A DNA stretch of 64,000 nt, taken from positions 5,721,001 through 5,785,000 of the forward strand of contig NC_132982.1 in the NCBI RefSeq assembly GCF_047496725.1, in the 5' to 3' direction. Made by a program: the position numbers and the translations under genes. Each line of letters begins with the position of its first letter. Within the stretch, counting starts at the first letter, position 1. Below are positions 41,515 through 51,779 of this stretch, one piece after another. A model generated the notes under the pieces. It was not told the origin of the DNA and did no database searches. It saw nothing but the letters and a program-made list of their open reading frames with translations. Origin of the DNA: Anoplolepis gracilipes. Lineage: Eukaryota > Arthropoda > Insecta > Hymenoptera > Formicidae.

Positions 41515-42556
41515 AAACTGACGTTTCACTTTGTGGAAACATTAATTGTTCAGAGTTTTGGCTTTATTTTTTAATAACTCTAGAGTTTTTGACAGATTTA
41601 ACAAATACTGGTTGTCAAACGAAAAAAATGACTTAAAACACACTGAGAGACACAAATGTCTCATTTTGTCCGACGATTTTTTTAGCATTTCTTACCAGCT
41701 TTTCAGCGCTTGAGACTTTTACAATAAAGTCTACGAAAAGTTTTATACGTAAAAATGATTAAAATATTAAACAAATTAAATTACACTCGAGATGCGGACG
41801 GATAAACACCGAAGCATTGGTCGTATTTCGATTGTTCTATCAACTTTAAATGATTTTTCGTCTTATACGTTCGCCTGACGTCTCGAACGATCTAAATTTA
41901 TTTAATAAATATTCTAATAATTTTTACGCACAGAACTTTGATTAGAAAATCCAAGTGATTGCAGAATAACACAAAATCCAAAATCTAAAAATTTTTAATC
42001 GATAAAACTGTCAAATATATGATCAACATCTCACCTCAGTACTTGTACATATGCTCAGAGTTTTGGGCAGTCTAATTTGTTTAATAAATATCCTAATAAT
42101 TTTATAGAACTCTTTCTGAAAATGAAAAGTGATTACAGATTGACAGATTGAAATCTTGTTTAAAATCAATAGGTCTATTGAAATACGACCAGCGTCTCAT
42201 CTTGTTTATACGTCCGGCGTCTGGGGCGATCTAATTTATTTAATAAATATTCTAATAATTTTCATGCATAGAATTTCTTTGTTAAACTATTATAAAATTT
42301 TCAAACGCTTAAAATCTGATAAGAAATATTTAAAAAATCGTCGGCAGACAAAGTGAGACGCAGCGTGACTTGGCGTCTCATTGTCAGCTATTTGTCTCTC
42401 GAGCTATTTTTTTTTTATTTTATGACCATAACTATTTTATTTATTTTTTTATTTTATGACCATAACTATTGTTTAGTCTATCAAAAACTTTAAAACTATC
42501 AATAAAAATAAAGGCAGAATACTGAACAATTAATGAGTTTTCACAAAGTGAGACGC
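41515..42556. repeat. Right nested fold-back unit of the large palindrome
   Basis: Same family as the left unit. It begins GACGTTTCACTTTGTGGAAAC and ends TTTTCACAAAGTGAGACGCC, with inner copies of ACAAAGTGAGACGCAGCGTGA near 42349. Internal repeats resemble those of the left unit (TTTAATAAATATTCTAATAATTTT several times). A local 34-bp duplication (TATGACCATAACTATT at 42421 and 42455) makes it longer than the left unit. Confidence 0.75.
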
Positions 42557-43720
42557 CAGGCTTTATACACTCGTGACGAAAGGCCGACGATTTTAACATT
42601 GAAATTCCGGGATGATTATCTCCGCTCAGGTTTCGAAGTGGATGGATCGCCTTGCTCAGATGAGGGCCTTCGTAATAAGCTTTAATGAAGTCTAATGGAA
42701 TCCAATCGGCAATCCTCGAGAACTTCGCGTCGCGTTCACTCGTGTCGGTAATACCTTCACTATACATCGCAGCGCGCAAAGTGCACTGCTTATGATAGAT
42801 CGTCTCGACAATGGAAGCAGAGCAGTACCTAAGCCGAGGTCGTAAATAGTAACGTACATGGGCGGTATCCTACCACCCCCTATATGCACTATCGCACCCT
42901 GCTATACATGATGAAATCTGAAGATATCTACCGCCTCCTTCTATTCACGCGCTTCGCGGTCTCGCGTTACTCTTACGGACGTGTTCTCGCGATATGAACT
43001 GTTTCAAAAATTTATAATTGAAATTTGATACAACGAACGATTTGATATCGAAATGAAAAAGTGAGTTTCAAACTTCTAAAATGTTAATATTAAATATAAA
43101 GTAATATCTAACATGTATTCATGGATTATGAATTTTTTTATTATATTTGATAATTAGATTTTTTAATTCGTCAATTGTAGAGAATTTTTTTAAAATTCCT
43201 TTCTCAATTAATTGAAGATAAAGCTTCATTAATTTTTATTAAAAGACAAGCCTTTGCTATTCTTTTATTCCCTATGTGATTTAATTGGAAGATTAATTAA
43301 AGATATAATTACAAAGGAAAAAGGTACGTATATTATCGTAATAATAATTTCATGTCAAATTAAATTTCTGTAGCATAAATCAAAGCGCCATTTTTAAAAT
43401 GCTTTAATGCATTTTAGCTCAAGTATTTAATATGCGTGTGTAAAGAGTAATTATTAAATTATTAAATATGAAAAATTAATTAATTATTATTAAACTTTAA
43501 GTTTGCTCGACGTATTAAATCTTCGTAAAATTATATTCTTGAATTAAAAGATTTCCAGAACTCTAGGAATCTAAATAAATTAGAGATATTGGGTTTATTA
43601 AATTATAAAATATTGAAAGAACTCTTATTTATTAACCGAGTTTAATATTGAAACATGTCAAATTAAAAATGTCCTTTTATATTTACTATATTTGATATTT
43701 TTATTAGTTTGCCGAAAGAA

Positions 43721-43732
43721 AGATAGATAGAT

Positions 43733-43764
<32 letters not shown>
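43721..43764. repeat. (GATA)n(GA)n microsatellite
   Basis: Four GATA-type units pass into a GA run with one AAAG interruption. Confidence 0.9.
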
Positions 43765-44599
43765 GAATATTGAAATGTTGCGTGAGCAATCTTTCTATCT
43801 TATTACATCTTACCGTAGTGATTTCAAAGACAATTATTACGCAAGAGATATGTCGCGCACAGAGATAACTGTCATGCACAATAGTATATCCTGAAGTAAC
43901 AAATTCTTATTTTTATATCTTATTACGGCTGACTTGTTTACTTTTTTAACATTTAAACGACAGATAAATGACATTTGTGCGAGAAAAGGATATTTCATTA
44001 CAATTCCAACAAATCATGTAAATAGCTGCTTTCTTTTATATTTATTATACATTTATGTATGTATATTATCCTTTATTTTTTGCTAGTTTCTTGATTTCGA
44101 AGATAAAAATTGAAACAATGTATAATTTAAATTATGAGTGGATTATTTTTACACGGATTTATGTAGAATTAAAACTCTTTTGCGATATAAATCCATTATA
44201 AAACTATTGTAAACAAACGAAGGAGAACAAATTATCCATGAGAAAGAATAGAAACGTGTAAGAATGCGATGCATCTCTTTCACTCGTTCGCCGCTTCATT
44301 TGATACAAATGGAAGAATTCCTCCCCCGACGAGAAGGCGCGACTAACGCAGAATGAAACTTTCACGAGGCTCTATAAAAGCATGAGGAATTTTCGAGATG
44401 CTGGCCAGGAATGCTTGTGCATCTGGCAGCGTTGATGGATATACCTCCCTAAGCCCGATAAAATCAGACGCAATGACGTCCGCGCTTATTTCTCTTTTCT
44501 TTTTCTTTTAACCACCGCCGTTTTTCTATCTTTCGTTAACTTTCAACAGCCTTCCTCGGTAGCGATACTGCAGGCCCGCAATCCCGGAGAAAATTGGCC

Positions 44600-44616
44600 G
44601 AGCGCCTTTGGCGCTC
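44600..44616. repeat. GC stem-loop
   Basis: GAGCGCC, loop TTT, GGCGCTC: a perfect 7-bp GC-rich stem. A second GC-containing stem lies about 40 bp downstream. Confidence 0.7.
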
Positions 44617-44652
44617 GTAAAGCTCAGGCTATCCCCGGGAAAATGAGAACTC

Positions 44653-44675
44653 GCGTGATCGCGCTTTGATCACGC
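44653..44675. repeat. Stem-loop with 8-bp arms
   Basis: GCGTGATC, a 7-nt loop and GATCACGC. Perfect arms, close to the previous stem-loop. Confidence 0.7.
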
Positions 44676-47600
44676 AAGAAACCGCGGCGCTGATCGAACG
44701 TGGCGCGAAAGCATCCATCAGCGACTCGCGAGGTATGGCGAAGTATCGATTCGATGCCGTACACGAAGTTGCCCTGACGATGATGGCCGCCGTTACGTTA
44801 CTTGCCTTTCGACAAAGAAGAGAACGAGTTCAATCACCTGGAACATATTCCCTTTAGTATTTATAGTGTACACTGATCCATTTATCCACATGATAATAAT
44901 GACAAATTTTTTTAAGTAAGCGAAGACGAATTATCAATAATCTGTCACTGTCACACACTTCTTGAAGTAATCATCTTCGGATCAGCTGTTCATCCTCAAC
45001 TGTCATTAATTTCTTCTTTATTTTCTTTTTAATATAAAATGAGAATTTTATATAAAAACGAGAGAATTTTTTTTTTTTTTTATAAAAAAAACAAGAGTTG
45101 AAGAGAAAAATATTTCGTGACGTACAATCGTATTGTGAAAAGAGCAGAGAACTAATGAGCTTCTAGTTCGAGGGTCGGTTAAGTGATTTCCGATACTCTC
45201 GCGTCGATATTACAATTTACAAGTTATAATATGCGAAATACTACATAAAGTTAGTTAAATTCCAACGTGACGCGTGCAAAATTTCGCCAACGTGAGATGC
45301 GCGTTTCGCGCAACCCCTATAAAATTTAATCTCGAGAGAAGCCGCGCTCGCAGTTTTCGCGCGTTTCCGACAGTATGAAAGCCTCGCATTTTTACAACGC
45401 TAGCGGTCACGTAAATTACTACGTAATTACGCACTCTGTGCGGATTATGCGGGTCGGGAAATATAACCATGGCCGAATGATTCGCGTGGAAATTTCTGTG
45501 ACACGCGCGCATAATTACCGGATCTATTTGTCGTGCGGATAAATCGGCCGAGAAAGACTTGGCGCGTAGATTTATCGAGTTCCGGCATTACGATGAGATA
45601 ACGTGGCTTTCCATACCTCAGATCGTAAAAGCAAAACGCGGGAATATCCCTTTCCGAGAATCACATTTGCGTATCGCTAAAATTGCACTTCCGGGAGGAG
45701 GGCGACGAGTTACGAGAGGTCACGCAAATCGACCGTGGAGATTTAAGTAATTTGGATTTTACATTGGAATAAATTCTTGGTGAGATTTCTAGCTGAACGA
45801 GCGATCTCTTATCATCGCTTTAAAACAAATTGTCTGCTTTGGCTATTACGCTGATTGCTATGGTTTTAATCAAGTTTTCATCAAGCCATAATTTGGTTAT
45901 TTCTCTATATTAATAATATATTCTGAGTATATTGTAAAATATATAGAAGTAATATATAGAAATGTATATTTTGCACCAGGTATATTAAAATTAACGTAAA
46001 AAGTACCTGACGGACGGATTTATTTTTGAAATTAAAAGCGAACTCTTGTCAGAAAAATTTATTTTTCATACTTTCGAAAATTAATCTTAAATATCTGCAC
46101 GTGTAACATACATTGTTAAATCACAACGTGTGACAGGATACATAAAGTCTAAGGGCATAGAAATTTTTCAATGGTCCAAATATTGTTGGAATTTTCATCG
46201 GTCAAATAACGATACCAAATGTCCATCCACAAGGGTATGCAAATTTTGTGTTTGGACATTTCTGAGAATGTTAATCACGGTCGAGAATTTCAAGAAATAA
46301 CTTTGCCTCTTGTACGTTTTCGTGAGACTGAAATCGCGATATTATTCTCCACGGTCCGAAATGGACGTGCGGTGTTATTGTCGGGTATATTACTCGTGGC
46401 TCTCTATATCCGTAAATTTTATCGCTGCTAGACTTGTCCACAAAAATTTTTAGTTGTGCCGCGCGATGTTTTATCATCCAACGCTTGTCGGTCTGTGACT
46501 CTCATATGCCACACGATAAATTCTCGCAGTATCACACTTCATATCGAATTTCCATGTCTGGATGACTGAATTGGGAAAGAAAGATTATTATGCGCTTTGC
46601 GTAAGCCAACCTTTTACAGAGAAAGAGAGATAAAAAAGCCAAAAATTTTTCATAAAAGTACTTGCTCTTTTTTATCCGTTAAACATAATGTTTTAAAAAG
46701 GTTGTTTAGCTAAATTAAAATAGCTATTAAAATATCTATTACCTTTGCATATGTGAAATGAACTATAATTTTCAATCGGAAAGGTACGTTATTAATAGAG
46801 TTTAAATATGATTTAATGAGTATGTAAGGCTTGTGCAATTGTTAAATACTAATGTTAAATCGACGACGAGTTTAAACTGGTTTCAACGAGGAGTAACTTA
46901 ACGACTTTCCTCATTAATTTATGCGTACATTGTCGGCCTTAAGTGCTTTGTTGCTAGGCAAGTGCAGGAATTAAACACACGAGCTTTTGGCACAGTCAAT
47001 AAACAGAAAGATATTTCTTGATTCTCTATGGCGCGCGTTTATCACCCTAATTAAAAATGTAAGCGTATTAATCCAAAGCTACGCTACATATTTGCTAATT
47101 TTACATGCTCTGTTATAATCCTTTAAGCTGTTAAGTTATATTCCGTCTGCCAGCAGAAAGTTCTGAATATCACATATATCTCTGTAGATTCATTAATAGT
47201 ACAAATTAATTATTATCGCATATAACAATAGTATCGCTTCTAATAGAATTAAATATTGTTCTTTGATGAAATATTATGTTTGATAAATAAAAAGAAGCAA
47301 ATATATTTTTGTTAAAATTTTTATGCTTTCATAATCTAACTTTAATAATCACAATCGCAACATTGACTAAAATTCCGTCAAAGTACGATCAAGTAATTAT
47401 TCTGATTACTTAAGTTTCGTGCCATTTTCCTTAGCGACAATTTCTACGGTAATTTCCGGAGGAGTATCTTAACCCAAATCGCAAATTGGCCATATTAGAA
47501 TGCCTGTAGACTTTACAAGCTATTGATTTTATAATAGCCATAACGCGCGCTTTAATACTTACGCAAGTTTAATCATCGTCTTAGAGGGTTTGTAATATTA

Positions 47601-48203
47601 GCAAAGTTTGAAAACATTTTCTAGGTACCCCCTTGAGAACTGAGATTCGGTGACTCTCAATAAGTGGAAAGAAGAAAATTTCACAGATAGATTTATTCTT
47701 TTACGATCAAAAGAATAATTTATATGTGTGCTGAATCTGGCAAAAATTGAATAATTGGAAAAAAATAAGTTACGTCAAACATGACAAAAATAATGAAAAG
47801 TGGGATACTTGATAAAAAATAAATTTATAGAAAGATTCTTATTTATCCATACTCATAATGATATTTCCATAAATTTTCATCAATATTAATATTACATTGT
47901 GTATGATTTATTTTAAACTGAAAAGTTTGATTGGTGATAGATAGCTGTCAAGTACAGTACTAATATTCCATATTATCTCTATAATCTAACTCTATATAAT
48001 CTCTATAATCATTTAGGCTATATGTATATATTTTAACAGTTGTCAATTGTAAATATATTGCATTCAAATAATATGCCAATAATTATTTAAATATGTAACT
48101 GATAATATATCGGATTATTTCTTCAATAATTAGCGACGGTAAGAACGATCGAGCAATTTTGTGGAATATGTAAAAATTTTCCAAATAAAGTTCTTTTACT
48201 TAC

Positions 48204-48407
48204 CACATCGATGAGTTGCGAGAGCTTAAGCTTGATGCACACGCGCAGCACATCCGAGGTGTTTACCACGGGGCGTACGAGCTTGTTATAATTGGATAGC
48301 AGATCGTCGTAGAGGCGTTTCGCGTCCGGATTCCCGGCGACGGCTCCGTGAACGACCAGCGCCGAGAGGAACCATACGCGCAGCGTTTCCCCGATTATGG
48401 GGGGCAT
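48204..48407 (-). CDS. nAChRα: Nicotinic acetylcholine receptor alpha subunit, first coding exon (signal peptide and start of ligand-binding domain)
   Basis: This exon encodes 68 residues of a neuronal nicotinic acetylcholine receptor subunit, a plasma-membrane pentameric ligand-gated cation channel for fast cholinergic transmission. Residues 1-24 form a signal peptide with a hydrophobic core (VWFLSALVV) ending in AVA. The mature part opens with GNPDAKRLYDDLLSNYNKL, the N-terminal helix typical of insect alpha subunits. It contains an N-glycosylation sequon (NTS, residues 49-51) and ends at KLSQLIDV. The start is supported by an in-frame TAG at 48431..48429, 24 nt upstream. The exon ends after GTG (Val) with the consensus donor gtaagt at 48203..48198, phase 0. 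This is the conserved family position just before the 45-nt micro-exon, which is found at 1162..1206. From recalled family sequences, the LVRPVVNTSD and LRVCIKLKLSQ stretches fit insect alpha3/alpha4 better than alpha1 or alpha2. The subunit number is inference. The open frame past the donor (to 48123) is intron. Confidence 0.95.
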
Positions 48408-48486
48408 CGTGATCCCCCGAATCCTCCACTATGAAAGACGCGCTTGACCCCTTTGTGCCCTCTCTCTGGCCGCACGGACTACGTAT
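48408..48486 (-). other. nAChRα: 5' UTR part of the first coding exon of the nAChR gene
   Basis: A convincing splice acceptor lies upstream of the ATG on the minus strand: a T-rich tract followed by atctttatttag (AG ending at 48487). If used, the exon runs 48486..48204, with 79 nt of leader before the start codon. The leader contains an in-frame stop 24 nt before the ATG. This implies at least one further non-coding exon upstream, to the right. A (GA)n tract (CT on the transcript strand) lies about 70-110 nt upstream of this acceptor. The acceptor is predicted by eye only; a transcription start inside this region is the alternative. Confidence 0.6.
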
Positions 48487-48554
48487 CTAAATAAAGATAA
48501 AAAAATAAAAATTAACCGTTACTTTTTCTTAATTTGTATTCCAGCAAACACCCG

Positions 48555-48557
<3 letters not shown>

Positions 48558-48597
<40 letters not shown>

Positions 48598-48599
48598 GA
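48558..48599. repeat. (GA)n microsatellite next to the first coding exon
   Basis: About 17 GA units followed by AAGAGAGG. On the receptor transcript strand this is a (CU)n tract about 70-110 nt before the predicted acceptor. Such tracts can bind pyrimidine-tract proteins. A regulatory role here is inference. Confidence 0.9.
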
Positions 48600-49216
48600 G
48601 CCTCTCTTTCTTATTTACTTTATTATTTAATGTCCAAGAGTTTTGCGTTAAGATAAAAGAGTTTAATTAATTTATACAATTCTGTTATTAATTTTCAATT
48701 TTGAAAATTAATTAACGTTTGTAATAAAATTTTTGGTTCGTATTTTTAATTAGTTTAATAATTAATTTCCATATTGAGTGTCAATTAAAAATGAAAAAAA
48801 GAATTATTTAGGGAAATTTTTCATTTGAGATTCAATTAAGAAATTATAAAAAAAAAAGATTTTTTCCTCAAATTTTTGTTAAAACAGAAATCTACACAAT
48901 TGCTCCGAAATGTAGTCAGAAGAGAATACATAAATTCTGGTATGCCATGTATACTAACACGTACGAACGAAACTCTATGTTGGGCTGCTGTATTACACCT
49001 TGCCAGACTACACTTCGTTACGGTACGTGCAATTCCCGCCATATAGCACACCATGGACTGGGAACGATACAACTTGGTCCGCAGGCGGATTTATGGATAC
49101 AAGTAACGAGTTCACGATCCTCGCTTCTCTCCCTCACGTAAAAAAATTTCGCTATGTTGAACACAAAAAATAATATCGCCCGACATAAAAAAGACGTACA
49201 TTTTCTGCTATTTCCG

Positions 49217-49254
49217 AAAATCAAAGATTTAAATTTCTTTAAATCTTTGATTTT
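49217..49254. repeat. Perfect hairpin with 17-bp arms
   Basis: AAAATCAAAGATTTAAA, loop TTTC, then its exact reverse complement. T-rich sequence follows. This is the strongest short perfect hairpin seen in the window. Confidence 0.85.
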
Positions 49255-50400
49255 TTTCTTTCTTTTGTTTTTTTTTTTCACAAGGCTACGAAATGTTTCT
49301 CTGAGGCCGCGAGAATCTTTTTTTATCTTTTTCGCGATGAATATTACACCTTATATATACATGTGATGTATAAACGGAAATACAATCATAATCGCAATAC
49401 TAAACGTAAACTACGGTGCCGGCGATACGAGCAGTAGAATTGAAAACAGATGAGGGCAAATGATCTCGCAATGCGTAACGATGTTAAAGTGTTCATGTGG
49501 AATCGGGCCGATTAACGACAAGCCGACACTTAGCATGTGGGCGTTGATTTTCGACGCGCATTAAGCCGCTAATTCGTGGCCGCAAATCGTACTCCGTCAC
49601 GGAACGGATTGATCGCATGTTTCGCAAATCGCGAGGTGTTTGCGCATTCCAGCCAGAATTTAACGGAGTCAAACCAATAGATCGGGGTCCGATTGTCGTC
49701 ATTACACGTGATGTACGTTGTGTCAATTACTATCATAAATATGGTTAAACGTTTTAATAACCAATCAATTTTTAATACGGACAAAACGGCTCGATTCCCT
49801 TTTTTCGTTGCTACATAAACAAGGAAAATGTTATATGAATGACAGAGAAAATTGCGACAATTAAGGCAAACCCAGCAGCACTTTGCGACTTTTAGCGTTT
49901 TATGACCACATCGTGTAGTAAATACATAGTTACAATACATTGCTAAAAGGTATGATTGGATTTTCCAATTTAATGATGCACGATATATACGTATTGAATT
50001 GTGTAACTGTTTGAAAATTGTGAAAATTTGAGAAAGATTTTTTATCTCGATATTTCACGTGCCTTCAATCGTCGTACATATTTTAGATTGAAGCAAATTA
50101 TTCTCAATTTATTTCCTTAAATATATAATATGTAATAAAAATACATAAGGAAGAAAATATATACACACACATACATATGTATATATATATATATATTATA
50201 TAAAAATATATGTAACAATAATTTTTAAAGTAATATTTTATAAACTTTAAAATCGTGTCAAATGTATTGAAATACAAAAAGATTATGATATATTAAGTAT
50301 CTCAAGTAATTTTGTTTTAATAAAATAGAAAATATCTTTGATTTAATTTAATTTAACAATATATATTTTTATTATTTATACAATCAAAATGTTTAAATAC

Positions 50401-50402
<2 letters not shown>

Positions 50403-50451
<49 letters not shown>
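50403..50451. repeat. (TA)n microsatellite
   Basis: About 24 uninterrupted AT units. A shorter CA/TA tract lies at about 50160-50200. Confidence 0.95.
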
Positions 50452-50456
<5 letters not shown>

Positions 50457-51591
50457 GAAAATCAAAATCATTTTATCTCACTTGATTCGATTTTCTAGTT
50501 TAAAAATTCTATTTTAAACGCACATACAGTGCATCCTCCTCCAGGACTCCCTCTTCTCCTTTTCGCGATCAGATATAAAAATCCTCTTCATGGCTAGATA
50601 TTAAATCCCAAATGGTATACGACGTCAATCGGATTCGATCGTCGTAGGCGTCCAGTGTGGGATTAGCGGATAAAACGTTGCATTGTTTCGACGATTAGGA
50701 TTATCCGCGAGGATTTTGCCTCGCTCTTCGCGAATCTGGGTACTGATAGCGGCGTTATATCGTCGATATTTGCGCAAATGGGAAATTGATACTCGGCCAT
50801 TGATGCTTCGGTCAAGCTGCCTCGAGAATGCCTGAGATTTCCGCATTGCGGAAAATGTAACGACAATATAAGTGATAAGGTGTAAGCTATTTTTCTTCAC
50901 GTAATAAATATCGAGATATTAATTTTAGTATTATTCCCAGATCAATCGCTATTGGGTTCTCTTCAATGACATGTTTAATATGATAAACTTTAAGTTTATA
51001 TATATTTTTAAATTCAAGATAGGTTCAAATACTTTGGTTCGAATTTCATTTTAAGATCAGCATTTTCCTACATTTTTTACAAGAGTTAATCATGTTAAAC
51101 TTAAATATACTTAAAAAAGATCTGCAATTGTATAATTTAATATATTAACACGCAAATAGAAATGAATAATTTGTTTAATGTAATTTGCATGTGCTTCTTG
51201 GATTACCACAAAATATGATCCGAATATAATGAATAATAATACTGTTGTTACAGATGACAATTCGGATGGGAACATATTCATGATTATTAATTTATTATAA
51301 TGCGGAAACCAATGAGAAAGGGAGAACGAGAATAAAAGAGAGAAGGAGGAATATAAATTATTATTTTTTTTATTTCACGTCTCGATGATATTTTAAAATT
51401 TTAATATATTCTGAGATAGAAAAGAGTGCACGAGTTTAAATGCATCTACCTGATTCTACTATGCAACAAAGCTACTAGTTGAGAAAGTAGAACCACTAAT
51501 GAAAAAATACTTTAAAAGCTTTGTACTTTCTGCAAAATTTTTTTCTATTTGAAGAAGAGATAACTTTTAGCGTCGAGATGTCATTTCTGTA

Positions 51592-51779
51592 TAATTAACA
51601 TTACAATAGGTGATCCAAATGTAACTTATCTTAACTATAAAGAGTTTTAAAATTTATTTTTAATAAAATATATGAGCATTATTATGTAATAATTCGAATT
51701 ATTAAATTATAATGTTCATATATTTTGATTAAAAATAAATTTAAAGATATATTTAAATTACCTATTGCAATATTAATTA
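51592..51779. mobile_element. Hairpin MITE-like element of about 188 bp
   Basis: The left half (TAATTAACATTACAATAGGT onward) reappears in reverse complement in the right half (ending ACCTATTGCAATATTAATTA). Long matched inner stretches follow: AAATTTATTTTTAAT with ATTAAAAATAAATTT, and AAAATATATGA with TCATATATTTT. The axis is near AATTCGAATT at about 51692. Most of the element is stem, which fits a non-autonomous hairpin transposon. Target-site duplication not resolved. Confidence 0.75.

Larger units (their letters stand above)
38070..42556. mobile_element. Large imperfect palindrome (about 1.7-kb arms, 1.05-kb spacer), probable fold-back or long-TIR element
   Basis: The left arm (38070..39752) reappears in reverse complement as the right arm (40801..42556). 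Collinear landmarks pair all along. The left end GTCTCACTTTGTGGAA at 38075 pairs with TCACAAAGTGAGAC at 42541..42554, and GTTTCCAC at 38955 with GTGGAAAC at 41533. TCCGTTTTC at 39363 pairs with GAAAACGGA near 41152, and CCCGTTATTT at 39521 with AAATAACGGG at 41006. CTGATTGGTC at 39743 pairs with GACCAATCAG at 40801. The arms have diverged by many substitutions and small indels, so this is an old inverted duplication and not an assembly fold-over. No transposase was recognised. It could be a fold-back transposon with very long inverted repeats, or two opposed copies of one element. Target-site duplications were not resolved. Confidence 0.85.
42557..48122. other. Intron sequence without a recognised gene
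   Basis: Mixed island at about 42560-42990, AT-rich sequence to 44230, a GC-rich part at 44280-44860 with two strong stem-loops, a mixed island at 45170-45740, then AT-rich sequence up to the first coding exon. A short repeat of TCTCTATAATC units lies near 47975-48012. No conserved exon seen. Confidence 0.5.
1207..48203 (-). other. nAChRα: Intron 2 of the nAChR alpha gene (46,997 bp)
   Basis: The segment lies between the donor gtaagt (48203) and the acceptor ending at 1207. The flanking exons join in frame and give a continuous conserved receptor sequence, so the whole stretch is intronic for that transcript. It has no recognised coding exon on either strand. It carries a 4.5-kb palindrome, a 129-bp tandem array, at least two MITE-like elements and many microsatellites, listed separately. 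Very long introns near the 5' end of neuronal receptor genes are common and often hold enhancers. No specific enhancer can be named from sequence alone. Confidence 0.9.

Noticed and set aside
48123..48203. Continuation of the receptor reading frame past the LIDV codons
   Set aside because: The frame runs into intron after a consensus gtaagt donor. The conserved protein continues in the 45-nt exon at 1162..1206.
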